Shown: positions 12,094 through 23,345, counted from the first letter of the stretch. The stretch: DNA of 64,000 nt from Nemophila menziesii (GCA_029959085.1 JARWIR010000005.1:5024501-5088500); one strand, 5' to 3'. Notes: generated by a model from the sequence alone, not told the origin. Translations and numbers: made by a program.

Positions 12094-15000
12094 ATGGCTG
12101 AATCATCTTCTTCCACACCTCTCATCTCATCCAGCTCTGAAATTCCAGCTGGTTTACTTTTGCTTCGACAAAACTGGTCCTCGCTTGTTCAAATCAAGCT
12201 TGATTCCACAAATTACGTGGTTTGGAAGGCTCAGCTTGAAGCTGTGTTAGAAGCCCATGGATATCTTGATCATGTCACGCGATCAGGAGCTCCTCCTTCA
12301 TCAAGTAATCCGACATATTCAACTTGGATAATCGAAGATCATCAACTGAAGGTATCTCTTTTATCATCAATGATTCCTTCTGTCTTTTCGCAAGTTGTAC
12401 GATCTTCTACTGCACATGACGTTTGGGTAAAACTTGAGGAATTGTTCGTTAATCAATGTCGCACACATGTGCATCAACTGAAAATGAAATTGTGCAACAT
12501 AAAGAAAGGAGACAAATCAATGACTGAGTATTTAGCTAATATACAAGACATATGTGATGGATTAGATACTGCTGCATCTTCATTACCTCTTGAAGATGTT
12601 ATTATGTATACATTGAAAGGCTTACCCTCTGAATACAATCAGTTTAAGTCCAGCATTCGAATTACTAATGCTCAAACATCAACGCTAAGTTTTCATTCAC
12701 TTGGTAGTTTGCTTGTATCTGAAGAGCTGCATATGAAGATGTCTGAATCAAACGATTCATCAGTGCCTCATACTGCACTTTTTACTCCCTCTACGATGAA
12801 TTTCTCATCTAATAATTCAACTCGTGGACGGGGAAACTCAAATCGTGGTAGAGGCTATGCTAATAGAGGCCGTGGTAGGCAATTTTCATCACAAAATAAC
12901 TCTGTATTGGGACCTCATCCATCACAAAATTCTGGTATGCTTTCTAATGCTCCAACATGTCAGATATGCACTCGTATAGGTCACATAGCACTTGATTGTT
13001 GGTATAGATCAGACTTTGTGAATTACCCTTCACCTAAGGCTCAAAATCGTGTCATATTAGCAGCACATTCTAATTACACACCTAATCAGTCTACTCAACA
13101 TCAAGTTTATGATCCTGAAATGTGGTATTTGGATAGTGGAGCTAATAGTCATGTTACAAATGACTCTCACTTGATTGATCAATCACAGCCTTATCATGGT
13201 GCTCATTCAGTCTCAGTTGGCAATGGTCAGAATCTTGACATTGCAAGTGTTGGTCATAGTAAGCTACACACCTCTAATTCTTCATTTCTTTTGAACTCAG
13301 TCCTTCATGTTCCCTCTATTTCTTCTAATTTGTTATCCATCTCAAAATTCACTAAGGATAATCATTGTATTATTTCATTCAGTTCTACCTCAGTGTCTAT
13401 ACATGATTGCATCTCACATAAATTGCTCTTTCAGGGCCCTTGTAGGGATGGCTTATACCCTATCTCATCTGGTACAAGCTCATTATCTACACAGGGTAGT
13501 GCTTATTCCAAACAACAATTACAATGTTTGTCTTCAAGGGTTGAAAATTCTTCAGCTATCTTGTGGCATTTGCGCTTGGGTCATCCTTCTTCTCAAGCTT
13601 TAATTCCTTTAAGTTCTATTTTAAAAAGTAAACTAGATCACTATGGTGTTCAATGTAACTCTTGTGCATTGTCTAAAGCACATAAGCTTCCATTTTCTTT
13701 GTCTACTTCTAAATCAAACAATCCATTTGAAATTGTTCATTCAGATGTGTGGGGCCCAGCTCCAATTTCTTCTTGTTCCTCTTTCACATACTATGTTGTG
13801 TTTATAGATGATTATAGCAGGTTCAGTTGGGTGTATCCTTTGAAGCTAAAGTCAGAAGTTTGTGAAGTATTCAAAGCATTCAATACCATGGTTCAAACTC
13901 AGTTTAATGCTCAGATCAAGTGCTTAAGATCAGATAATGGTGGGGAATATACCAGTAATGCTTTCAAGTGTTTTCTTCAATCATTGGGCATTACTCATCA
14001 AACTTCTTGCCCTCATACTCCTGAACAAAATGGAGTTTCTGAGCGTAAACACAGGCACCTAATTGAGACTACATTAGCTTTACTCACTCATGCCTCTCTT
14101 CCAATGAAATTTTGGTGTGAAGCTCTGGCTGCTTCTGTGTATTTAGTTAATATACTACCAAGTCCTTCACTTCAAAATCAAAGTCCTTATGAACTCCTCT
14201 TTACCAAACCTCCAACATACAATCATTTAAAAGTGTTTGGATGCCTATGTTACCCCTGGACAAAGCCATATAATCAACATAAGTTTGCTATCAAATCTGA
14301 ACCTTGTGTGTTTTTGGGATATTGTTCTCATTCAAAAGGATACAAGTGTTTCTCTACAACTTCTTCTCGAATGTTTATTTCAAGACATGTTCAATTTAAT
14401 GAACACTCTTTTCCATTTGCCACTAAACCTTCAGAAACACTTCCTTCTCCTCCAACAAATTCTACATATACTGACTTGTTTCAAACAATAAATCTATCAT
14501 CTCTTTCTCAACCCTTTACTCTTTTGAATTCCACAAATCCCTCTCCTTTAACTCAAGACTCTGTCTCTAGTCAAAATAATCCGACTTCTCCTTCACCAAC
14601 TCCTATTATACCTACACCACAACCCCCTCCTCATCATCATATGGTGACTAGAAGACAAACAGGTTCTCTTAGACCTTCCTACAAGTGTCAAACTCTCATT
14701 CAAACACCAACATTACTTGAACCTTCCTCATTTAAAGAGGCTGAAAAATTTCAGTGTTGGCAAGACGCAATGCAAGATGAATATAATGCATTGATTAACC
14801 AAAACACGTGGACTCTTGTTCCTACACCTCATGGTCGAAATCCGATTACATGTAGATGGATATACAAAGTTAAAAGACATGCTGATGGGTCTATAGCTCG
14901 TTATAAAGCGAGACTCGTTGCTAGAGGCTTTCTACAGGAGTTTGGCTTGGATTACACTGAAACCTTCAGCCCGGTGGTTAAACACCAAACTATACGAGTT

Positions 15001-16287
15001 GTGTTAGCTTTAGCAGTGTCGAGTGATTGGACTATTAGACAATTGGATGTGTCTAATGCGTTTCTTCATGGTGCACTTGATGAGGAGGTATATATGACAC
15101 AACCACAAGGATTTGTGGACTCTACTAAACCTTCACATGTATGCAAGTTAAACAGGTCGCTTTATGGCTTAAAACAAGCTCCTCGAGCTTGGTATTCTTT
15201 ACTTCAATCTTTCCTTATTCTACAAGGATTCAAAGTAAGTGCTGCTGACTCATCTATGTTTGTTAAGGGTATCTCATCAACCTTAACTATCATATTAGTA
15301 TATGTAGACGACATATTGGTAACTGGTGCAAATGCTGAAGAGGTATCAAAGATAATTACTGCCTTAAAAACTAGATTTCAAATGAAGGATTTAGGCCATC
15401 TAGCTTACTTTCTTGGTCTTGAAGTGTCCAAAACCAATGAAACCACGATTGTTTCTCAGGCCAATTATGCTCTCTCTATTCTTAAGAAGGCTGGCTTAAG
15501 TGAGTGTAAACCTTCTACAACTCCTACGCTCACCAAAAATGGTGTTATATCAAATTTTCATAAAGAATTATATGAAGATCCTTTTCTGTTTAGAAGTCTA
15601 ACTGGTGCCTTGCAATACTTAACCATTACAAGACCAGACATTTCGTTTGCAGTTAATCAAGTATGTCAAGCTATGCATAAGCCAACCAATGCAGACTTTG
15701 AAGCTTTAAAGAAAATATTAAGATATCTCAAAGGTACTTATCATTATAGTTTACAATTCTCAGCTTCTTCTCCTACTCTTTATGCCTTTTCTGATTCGGA
15801 TTGGGCTAGTAATATTCAAGATAGAAAATCTACAACTGGCTACTGCATTTTCTTAGGAACAAACTTAGTTTCTTGGGGTTCAAAGAAGCAAAATACAGTC
15901 TCAAGATCCTCCACTGAAGCTGAATATAGAGCTCTTGCTCATGTTTCAGCTGAACTTAAGTGGTTCACATACTTGCTCCAGAGTCTTCATATACCTATTA
16001 TAACTCCAACATTGTCTTGTGATAACATGTCAGCTTTGGCTTTGGCCACTAATCCTGTATTCCATACCCGGACTAGACACATTGATGTGGATTTCCACTT
16101 TGTCAGAGAACAAGTAAAAGCTAAGGTACTCAATCTCAGACATGTTTCCTCCTCAAATCAATTGGCTGATATTTTGACTAAGGGTCTTGGAGTTACTCAA
16201 TTCACTTCTCTACTATCCAAGCTGCCCATGATCAACATGCTTAGCTTGAGGGGGGATGATAAGATAAAGAAGAATCACAGCTCATGA
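12094..16287 (+). CDS. Copia gag-pol polyprotein, intact
   Basis: One open frame of 1397 residues whose stop lies within the 3' LTR. Order: gag (about 1-250, with an N-terminal LLLLRQNW/STNYVVW region), Arg/Gly-rich linker, zinc knuckle CQICTRIGHIALDC (from residue 289), aspartic protease WYLDSGANSHV (Asp347-Ser-Gly), and the integrase HHCC region (LWHLRLGH...CNSC). The integrase core has Asp551, Asp614 (SDNGGEY) and Glu650 (SERK), giving D,D-35-E spacing. Then follow reverse transcriptase (CRWIYKVKRHADGS; YVDD at 1070-1073) and RNase H (Asp1234 in SDSDWAS, DRKSTTGYC). Every catalytic motif examined is present, so the element may be autonomous. The polyprotein supplies particle proteins, protease, integrase and reverse transcriptase for retrotransposition. 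Confidence 0.97.
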   Translation: MAESSSSTPLISSSSEIPAGLLLLRQNWSSLVQIKLDSTNYVVWKAQLEAVLEAHGYLDHVTRSGAPPSSSNPTYSTWIIEDHQLKVSLLSSMIPSVFSQVVRSSTAHDVWVKLEELFVNQCRTHVHQLKMKLCNIKKGDKSMTEYLANIQDICDGLDTAASSLPLEDVIMYTLKGLPSEYNQFKSSIRITNAQTSTLSFHSLGSLLVSEELHMKMSESNDSSVPHTALFTPSTMNFSSNNSTRGRGNSNRGRGYANRGRGRQFSSQNNSVLGPHPSQNSGMLSNAPTCQICTRIGHIALDCWYRSDFVNYPSPKAQNRVILAAHSNYTPNQSTQHQVYDPEMWYLDSGANSHVTNDSHLIDQSQPYHGAHSVSVGNGQNLDIASVGHSKLHTSNSSFLLNSVLHVPSISSNLLSISKFTKDNHCIISFSSTSVSIHDCISHKLLFQGPCRDGLYPISSGTSSLSTQGSAYSKQQLQCLSSRVENSSAILWHLRLGHPSSQALIPLSSILKSKLDHYGVQCNSCALSKAHKLPFSLSTSKSNNPFEIVHSDVWGPAPISSCSSFTYYVVFIDDYSRFSWVYPLKLKSEVCEVFKAFNTMVQTQFNAQIKCLRSDNGGEYTSNAFKCFLQSLGITHQTSCPHTPEQNGVSERKHRHLIETTLALLTHASLPMKFWCEALAASVYLVNILPSPSLQNQSPYELLFTKPPTYNHLKVFGCLCYPWTKPYNQHKFAIKSEPCVFLGYCSHSKGYKCFSTTSSRMFISRHVQFNEHSFPFATKPSETLPSPPTNSTYTDLFQTINLSSLSQPFTLLNSTNPSPLTQDSVSSQNNPTSPSPTPIIPTPQPPPHHHMVTRRQTGSLRPSYKCQTLIQTPTLLEPSSFKEAEKFQCWQDAMQDEYNALINQNTWTLVPTPHGRNPITCRWIYKVKRHADGSIARYKARLVARGFLQEFGLDYTETFSPVVKHQTIRVVLALAVSSDWTIRQLDVSNAFLHGALDEEVYMTQPQGFVDSTKPSHVCKLNRSLYGLKQAPRAWYSLLQSFLILQGFKVSAADSSMFVKGISSTLTIILVYVDDILVTGANAEEVSKIITALKTRFQMKDLGHLAYFLGLEVSKTNETTIVSQANYALSILKKAGLSECKPSTTPTLTKNGVISNFHKELYEDPFLFRSLTGALQYLTITRPDISFAVNQVCQAMHKPTNADFEALKKILRYLKGTYHYSLQFSASSPTLYAFSDSDWASNIQDRKSTTGYCIFLGTNLVSWGSKKQNTVSRSSTEAEYRALAHVSAELKWFTYLLQSLHIPIITPTLSCDNMSALALATNPVFHTRTRHIDVDFHFVREQVKAKVLNLRHVSSSNQLADILTKGLGVTQFTSLLSKLPMINMLSLRGDDKIKKNHSS
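16243..16256 (+). other. Polypurine tract
   Basis: A purine run (TTGAGGGGGGA) directly precedes the 3' LTR, where plus-strand DNA synthesis starts. Confidence 0.85.
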
Positions 16288-16473
16288 CAGCTGCCAAGTT
16301 GTTAGTTTGTTATAGAGTTTGTTATAACAGATATGTATGTATAGTGTATGTAATGAATATGTATGTATAGTGTATGTAATGACTAGTATATAAACATCAC
16401 ACATACATGAATGTAAACAATCAATCTAATAAAATCTTCTCTTTACATATCTCTCTTTCTTCTCTCTTCTATA
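16257..16473 (+). repeat. 3' LTR of the Copia element
   Basis: It has the same 217-bp sequence as the 5' LTR, with no difference seen on direct reading. The polyprotein stop codon falls at its beginning, and the target duplication GAAAC follows at 16474. Confidence 0.95.
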
Positions 16474-17060
16474 GAAACCGCTGCTGCTTGTACTGTATTG
16501 TCGCTTCATTTGCCATGGTAGAGACATGTTAGGCTTCGTATGAACGCAGAAGACCTTCACAACAGCGTCCATTAACGGACCCACGGAGATGTTCTCCAAC
16601 TTCGTTGGCTCCTCTTCTTCATCAGCTACATCGAAGCCTCCGCTCTTCGAAGTGTTTCCGAGGTTCGAAGCTGGCGTTAAACTCTTCTTAGGTCGGCCGC
16701 GGCGACGAGGAGTTTCGGTAGGAGCTCTAGAAGGAGTTCCGGTAGGAGTTCCAGTAGGAGGAGTGGCATGTACTTTGCTATGGCCATGACCGGTAGAAGT
16801 AACAGTAGGAGGAGTGGCTTGTGATTTACCGGTGTCACCGGGAGGAGGAGGAGGTGGAGGAGGAGGTGGAGGAGGAGGTGGAGGAGTATCGGTGGATTTG
16901 ACCATTTCTACAGTTACACCTACGCTTCTGCTTCTTTGAATTCTTTGAATCTTTTTCTTGTTATTTTTAGTTATTGTGTAACAATCTCTCTATATATACT
17001 GTAATATACATACATTATACATACATATGTGTATATAGCACGCAAAAGATGCCTTCTGAA

Positions 17061-18609
17061 CAAACATGGGTAGGGAAGTGTACGAGTTGCTTTTTCCTTT
17101 TTAGCCCGTAATAAAGGATTTCGGGTCTAATAAGATTTAGCTTTTTCCTTTTCGCGTTTTAGAATTTTATGTATGTCATATCAAGCCCAGAAGTAAACAT
17201 TTGTCACTCCGTTTATTATCACAAGGTCATCATATTTATTTTTCATACAAATTAAAAGAAATCATTTATTATTATTACTCAAATATCTCTATAAAGTGTT
17301 TAATATTTTAAATATATATTAAAAACATAAATTATAATATTTAATATAAGATAAAATAATATAAAAAATAAAAAAATATTTTGATTTTCTAAAATTATAA
17401 TTTTTTGGAAACAACTATTTTTAATATAAATAATAATTTTTTAAAATTTAAAAAGTAAATAACAAGTCCTCAAGAGATTTAAGAGTACAATAATTTAGAC
17501 ATAACTAGCTTAAAAGATGAGGTAAAAAAATTATTTAAGGTTATAGTCTTATAAAGAAAGACCCTTTATTAGCTAAGTTATTAGTTTCTGACTTAAAAAA
17601 AACAGACAAATACTTACATTTTCAATATATATATATGTACTAAGTATAATCTGTGTTTAAAGGCATTATGAAAATTTAAAGCAATATAAATTAGAGTAAA
17701 GGAATTAAGGAAATAATGTTATAAAATTAGATGCAGTACCCTTGGTTGTGAGATGCGATGAAAAATCAACCATTTTATACCTACATTAGCCTACATATCA
17801 TTGTGCTTGATTAGATCAATGAATTGTATACTATTCCGTTATTAAAATCATATAATTACATGAAAAATAAACTTTACACCCATATTATTACAAAACCGAT
17901 TTTACAATTATAAAAAAGAAACAAATGAATCAAAACGTATTACATGATCCTTACAAAAGTTTATTGAATATCAGAAATCATTTAAGACTTATATCAAGAT
18001 AATTAACAAAATACCCCTATGTTTGTTGTGGATCATCGAGCAAACATAAATTCTCTCTTCAGTCGGTAGGTTAAATACGAAATCAAGGATATTAATGGTA
18101 GAAAAAAAATTACATTACATGATTAATATGTTTTACGTAGTTTTATAGATGTTATACTATATTACAAACTCATAAGTTATATATACATGATATTCTCATT
18201 TTCTTAAGAATTAGCTTCGTCATCGAGGAATTGCAAAAGCTTACCAAGACTCCCGCTCCTGGCTTGATTGTAGTATGCCAGGTAAGCATTGTTCTTTATT
18301 TTGTTTGTAAGATAGAATCAATATTAGGGATATAAATGGATGCAATAAAATTATAATATTAATGATAAAATGGAAGAGACATACCATAAATAATAAAGAA
18401 ATTGTCTTATCGCATGAGAATGAAACATATATGCTTTATCCAAAAGATATCACAACTACTGAGAAAATAATTCACGTTGTAATTAAAATTACCAAATGAA
18501 GTAATGGATGAATACTATCAAGGTTACATAATCAAAATAATATTGCACCATTGTCAATCAAGCCATGTTATACACCTGATTTTTTTCTTAAATAATTGTA
18601 AATGGTTTA
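17061..18609. other. AT-rich intergenic region
   Basis: Homology to the DEG9-like copy-2 promoter ends at about 17060. Beyond it the sequence is AT-rich. One short minus-strand open segment near 18200-18290 (reading AYYNQARSGSLGKLLQFLDDE) could be an exon remnant, but it was not recognised. Confidence 0.4.
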
Positions 18610-19075
18610 AGGACTTTTCCCCACAGGGGTGATTTTCTTTTCGATAACGGTCTTGACAAAAATAAGCATTCCAACCATAGATTAAGCACTAAATGAAAGG
18701 TCGATTCATTTCGGATTTTGTATTCAGCAAGGGCCTGGTCATCCTCAAATATCTTTTCAGCGTAGCTTTAGTTTTAAAAAATGCCCTATTTGTCCTAAAT
18801 CTTGGCTTTAACATTTTTATTCGTATGGTCATATTGATTCTAGTCTGCGATTTCACAAAAATATGCATACAACCATAGAGATGAAGCACCAAGGGAAGGG
18901 TTGATTCCTTATGGATGTTGTAATCAATCAAAGTATGACAATTTTTTAATTGCATTTTGGAAATGATCGTCCTTGCCAGTCTATAACGGAATGTCCTCAT
19001 TGTATTGGAATTTCTTCAATGTTATAAATAGTTTTGGAGCTCTCAAACTCGAGGATGATGGCCTTCCTGATAAAA
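18610..19075 (-). pseudogene. Polyubiquitin pseudogene (about 2.5 tandem units)
   Basis: The minus strand contains three successive decayed ubiquitin units. Unit one begins RKAIILEFESSKTIYNIEE. Its end (TLIDYNIHKESTLPLVL) runs into CMHIFVK, the start of unit two. Unit two contains NVKAKI, IFEDDQALAEYKIRNEST and FHLVL. Unit three begins with a LIFVKTVIEKKITP-like segment and stops near 18610. Many stops and frame changes and a broken Gly-Gly junction rule out function. Intron-like sequence was not seen between units, as expected for polyubiquitin. Confidence 0.85.
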
Positions 19076-19202
19076 CATAACAATAAATTTTAAAAAATAA
19101 TTAGATCTAATGTATTTGGATTGAGAACTATGCTTAGAGCTAGCTATGACATAATAAGTTCAGCATGGATTAGAGCTAATTCTCTTTTACGTCATTAGCT
19201 AT

Positions 19203-19545
19203 GTCCTAAAAATAATTTTAGGCCAAACATTTTAAAAGTACCATATTTAGACCAAACATATTCAAAAGTGTTATTTTTAGGTCATATCAGTAATATTATG
19301 AGATTTTTTATAGATTTTAAGAACAATTTAGATATTTTAAATAAAGTTCTTAATCTTTTATATGACCAAATAAAGATATAGTTTATTTAAAATGCCCAAA
19401 TTGTCCAAAATAGAAAATGTAAAATATCTCACTCAATCAGTGAAATAGTCTAAAAATGGTGCTTTTGAATACGTTTAGCCTATAAATAAATATTTTTAAA
19501 ACGTTTGGTCTAAAAATATTTTTATGCTACTATGGCCTAAAAATA
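19203..19545. mobile_element. MITE-like inverted repeat
   Basis: The left arm (CCTAAAAATAATTTTAGGCC, then CATATTCAAAAGTGTTATTT) recurs imperfectly in inverse orientation at the right end (TTTGAATACGTTTAG and TTTGGTCTAAAAATA). It has no coding content, and no exact target duplication was found. Confidence 0.5.
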
Positions 19546-19639
19546 GAATTTTCTTCATGAATTGTTATGCTACCTTACCTCAACCCTATCAGCATTATAT
19601 TTCTTCACTTTACAACAAATCGCTAAATAAAATTAGTAT

Positions 19640-19885
19640 AATTTTTCTTTGCCTTTAGCATTGTATGTTTAATCATATTACAACCCCTTTCAAGTCTAAA
19701 ATATCATAGCCAACGGAAATTTACTGACTATGTCTAATAACCAACTATTATTACAAAAACAATACCCTTCATAAACATACCCTGTTTCCGTAAATGGGAC
19801 CCACAAAGATGGCAAATAATGTCTTACAATGCAATAGCCTACCGAATACTTAAAAACTGTAAGGATGCCTGAAAAAAGTAGCAAT
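19640..19885. repeat. Repeat shared with 28725-28960
   Basis: About 230 bp aligns in the same orientation with sequence just downstream of the EMB506-like stop codon (shared: TTTAGCATT.TATGTTTAATC, CATAACCTTCAT, CACAAAGATGGC.AATAAT). It is diverged and unidentified. Confidence 0.7.
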
Positions 19886-20119
19886 CTCAACTTTCAAAGT
19901 GGACAAGATAGGACCAAAGATAATTGATTGAATATTTACTGGATATGATCACAACATTGATAGGTTCCTGGTGCACAGGTTTTGTCTCATTGACATTCAC
20001 GTCAACACAATAACTGAATCTGGAGATGCAATTTTCTTTGGAACAATTTTTCCGCACAAGAATCTGGTTCCTTAAAAAGAACACATGATGTAGTTCAAGA
20101 AGCGCAAGACCAGGAATAA

Positions 20120-21287
20120 TTGCCATCCAAAGATCAAGACCAAGAGTCATTGCCAAATAAAGAAGAAAGAAGAAGAAGTAAGAGGATAAGAACATATACG
20201 TCCTTTGGTCCCGACTTCCTATCTTATATGCTAGATGACAAACCACAGACATTAAAAGAGGTTGTGTCAAACCATGACACCCCTTTCTTGAAAGAAGCAA
20301 GAAATAGCTAAATAGATTCTATGATGCAAAACCACACATGGGATCTAGTGGAACATCCTGGTGGGGGTAAAACCCTAGGATGCAATTAAATATTCAAAAA
20401 GAAAATGAAAACTGATACATCTATTGAAAAGTAAAATACTTGACTTTTTGTGAAAGGTTATGGTCAAAGGGACGGACTTGACTATTTTGACACATATTTT
20501 GTAGTCATGTAATATCGTCCATTCAAATGTTTACTGCTATAGCTTCAATATACAAGCTCAAAATTCATTAAATGGATGTAAAGACAACTTTTCTAAATGG
20601 ATAATTGAACGTAGAATATACAAGGTACAACCCGAGGGTTACATTGATCCTGGTGAAGATAAGACACTACGTAAGCTTGTTGAATATCTATATGGTCTAA
20701 TATAGGCACCAAAGAAATGGCATAACAAATTTGACAAATTCATGATCTTGAATGTTTTCAAGATAAATGAATGTGACAAATGTGTTTATGTAAAACAAAA
20801 TGATAAAGTATATGTAACTGTATCCTTATATGTGGATGATATGTTGATCACTGGAAGTAATAATTATGTGATTAACTCCACTAAGAAAATACTTTCAAGC
20901 AAATCTGACATGAAATATATAGGACTTGTAGATGTTATTCCGGGCATGAAGATTCTCAGGACATTTAAAGGGAGAGTCTTATATCAGTTACACTATATTG
21001 AGAAAGTATTAAACAAATTTAGTAATGGCGATATCGCTAAAACATCTTGCTAAGAGCACTGGTGATACAATCAACTAGTTAAACTACTCTCATGTTATAG
21101 GGAGTCTCGTGTACCTAACGAACTACACTAGAATAGATTTTCTCATGAAATAAGAAAGTTAAGTAGGTTTATAAACAATCCGGGTAATAACCACTGGATT
21201 GTTATTGTAAGAGTTCTAAGGTATCTCATATTCACTATGAAAAAATGACTTTTATACACTGAAGATCAAGATGTACTAAAAGGAAAT
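20120..21287 (+). pseudogene. Decayed Copia fragment, part 1 (reverse transcriptase)
   Basis: Broken frames match Copia pol: ERRRSKRIRTYTSFGPDFLSY (linker before RT), QNHTWDLVEHPGG, a degraded RT core, and an open stretch 20742-21053 with SLYVDDMLITGSNN. Numerous stops show it is dead. The fragment is cut at 21287 by a solo LTR and resumes at 22813. Confidence 0.85.
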
Positions 21288-22812
21288 TGATGTCTCCTCA
21301 TTTGTGATAGATTTATGTTAAGATGAGACATCATTTTTAGTGTTTTAGAAGTCAATAATGTCGATATTCTTGAGTTTTAGTGCACTTTCCTATTTTGTGT
21401 CTTGATTTGTAGAATTAATATTTTTAGAGCATATTGGGTTTAATTGTTTATTTAGTGTGTAGCTTTAAAGACAATTATGGAGATGAATTAGAGTCCAAGT
21501 CAAAGACAACAACTTATGGAAAGAGATTTGCATGGTAATTGGAGAAAAGGAAATAAAAGCTAAAAAGATGGAAAAGGAAAAGCTGCCTAAATCTGAGATT
21601 CTGCATACACGTCCAAAGATGTGGGTTTTTACCTAATAAATAGGCCGAATGGAGATTTCCTTCTTTAGTGGCAAGATAATTCTGTTGCGATTCTTTTGGT
21701 ATCTTGTGGAGCAAAATCGGACCAATAACGAAGAAGATATGATCAAAACGGTGCAGCAGTGTTTATCTTTATTTCCATACGAATTTGAGTTAGGCTAGAA
21801 GTCCATTACCTTAACTATTCCTCAAGAAAACGAATTAGGTCTTCTAAACACCTATAAATACACCCTTATATCACTTGTAAATCATCCTTGCCTCATAGTA
21901 ATTAGTTCTTAAGGTTTTATTCTTCCAGTTTATTGTAGAGAGCAAGATGATGTCTTTTGTAATTTCTTTTAGTTTATTTCCTTCAGGTATGAACTAAACC
22001 TCCCATAGCTTGGGTTTTGCATATTTATAATCTATGAATTCTAATTCTTCTATCTAAGTTTCTTTGGGAATTATATGTTTTAATCTGATATTAGCTACTT
22101 ACTTTATATTTGCTTATGTGTTTTGATTTACTGTCTTTCCTAGAACTGATCACTTTAGGATTGTTTTAAGAGTAGTTAGATGGTCTCCTTGACAGGGTGT
22201 TTAACTATTGAACCACCACATAATGTCTAGTGCCGATAGCAGTTCTGACAAAACATACTTCTAACTAGATAGTCATTAGGGTTTGTTTTAACCACCGTAT
22301 CACCAAGATTGCAGTATTTTCTTAGGGCCTTAGTGGCGTTTGATAACCCTATTTGAAATCACTTCTTGGTTGTGACGTAGCCCCCTTAGTCGCTCTCAAG
22401 GTCTAAGCTTGGGGAATTTAGAATCCTGACTAAGTATTACCAAGAGCTAATATTCTCCCTTATGAACTAGATTTATAGATAGAATTAGAAGGATTAGTGC
22501 ATACTAGCAAAACCTAAGCTATACTTCTCATCTCATATTCTTAATCTTTTACTTTATTGTCTTTATTTTCCTAGTTTTAATTCATAATTTCGAATTCCTA
22601 CTTGCTTATTTTCTGTCTTTTAATTATTTACTTTTACTCGTTATTGTTACCTACGCGACTAACACACTTAAGTCCCTGAGAACGAACTCTACTTATCACT
22701 AAAACTTTCATACGTCCGGTAATACTTGCAGTACTGTGCCTGTCTAGGGTGAGAGTGCATAGTTTTCCATACTTAAATTGATCTTATTTTTATCACACCC
22801 TAGGCGACACCA
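21288..22812 (+). mobile_element. Solo LTR (1525 bp) with 5-bp TSD
   Basis: It begins TGATGTCTCC and ends CGACACCA, so it has TG...CA termini. It is flanked by GAAAT at 21283-21287 and 22813-22817. No internal region, primer site or polypurine tract adjoins it, and Copia coding sequence continues on both sides, so this is a solo LTR left by LTR-LTR recombination. Related LTR sequence occurs at 42115-42947 and 43101-44300 on the opposite strand. The tRNA-Asp primer site there suggests Ty3/gypsy, Athila-like. Confidence 0.93.
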
Positions 22813-23345
22813 GAAATCCGATAAGAAAATGTGCATAGCCAGATTCACCATGGAACCTTAGTATATAGCTTTAAAAAAGCTGTCGAGGAAGCCGAGTGGC
22901 TTCAAAACTTCTTAGAGGATATTCCAATTGGCCAAAACCTGTGTCAAATACCTGCATACACTAGGATAGTCAAAGTTCCATTACTAGGGCACTAAACGAG
23001 ATATATAACGTTAAGTCTAAACATATACGTCGTAGACACAATACTGTCAGACAACTGCTCTCAAATGGAGTTATGCAGTTTATTACGTTTGATCAAATGA
23101 CAACATAGCATATCCATTAACCAAAGGTTACAAAGAGATAAAGTATGAGCTTGTCAAGGGGAATGTATTTAAGCCTATGAAAACTGAATTTCCATGATGG
23201 GAAACCCTACCTAGCAGATTGGAGATCTCACAATCTAGGTCCAAAGGAAAAGCTGAATTATGAAACTGCAACTCAATGCGAAGCACTGTTGGGAGATTTC
23301 CCCAAACCATTCCTAATACAAAGTTGATAGTGCTACCTATAAAAG
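22813..23345 (+). pseudogene. Decayed Copia fragment, part 2 (RNase H and C-terminus)
   Basis: Continuation of the Copia fragment after the solo LTR: KKAVEEAEWLQNFLEDIPI (RNase H), a degraded RRRHNTVRQLL-like segment, and the C-terminal GNPT...IGD and LQLNAKHCW-like parts. It carries many stops and frame changes. Confidence 0.8.

Larger units (their letters stand above)
11728..16473 (+). mobile_element. Complete Copia LTR retrotransposon (4746 bp)
   Basis: The element has two LTRs of 217 bp (11728-11944 and 16257-16473) that look identical base for base. It has a primer-binding site TGGTATCAGAGC at 11945-11956, one uninterrupted gag-pol frame, and a polypurine tract TTGAGGGGGGA just before the 3' LTR. 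A 5-bp target duplication GAAAC lies at 11723-11727 and 16474-16478. The undisturbed target site can be read in DEG9-like copy 2, where a single GAAAC is present. Identical LTRs indicate a very recent insertion. It lies in exon 1 of the DEG9-like gene, antisense to it. Short length and LTRs suggest the Ale/Retrofit (AtRE1-like) group, which is tentative. Confidence 0.98.
8552..16905 (-). pseudogene. DEG9-like gene, copy 1, split by a Copia insertion
   Basis: Minus-strand exons: exon 1 is split into 16474-16905 and 11590-11727 by the Copia element. The rest are 10681-10880, 10393-10573, 10115-10306, 9803-10035, 9560-9661, 9160-9210, 8978-9082 and 8552-8650. Lengths and phases match copy 2 exon by exon, except exon 5, which is 3 bp shorter. 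All exons remain open apart from the insertion. The protein resembles DEG9, a nucleolar trypsin/PDZ protease. Two catalytic residues are changed, as in copy 2: the His position reads TTARSVEN and the Ser position reads CGNTGGP. The N-terminus is shorter than in copy 2 because about 340 bp between the start codon and the Pro-rich segment are missing, with the frame kept. Translation from 16905 now stops inside the LTR after 159 residues. Confidence 0.93.

Noticed and set aside
18189..18290. Minus-strand peptide AYYNQARSGSLGKLLQFLDDE as a possible exon
   Set aside because: Too short, without supporting neighbours or a recognised family.
20120..20311. Small independent gene starting MPSKDQDQESLPNKEE
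   Set aside because: It is the linker before reverse transcriptase of a decayed Copia element.
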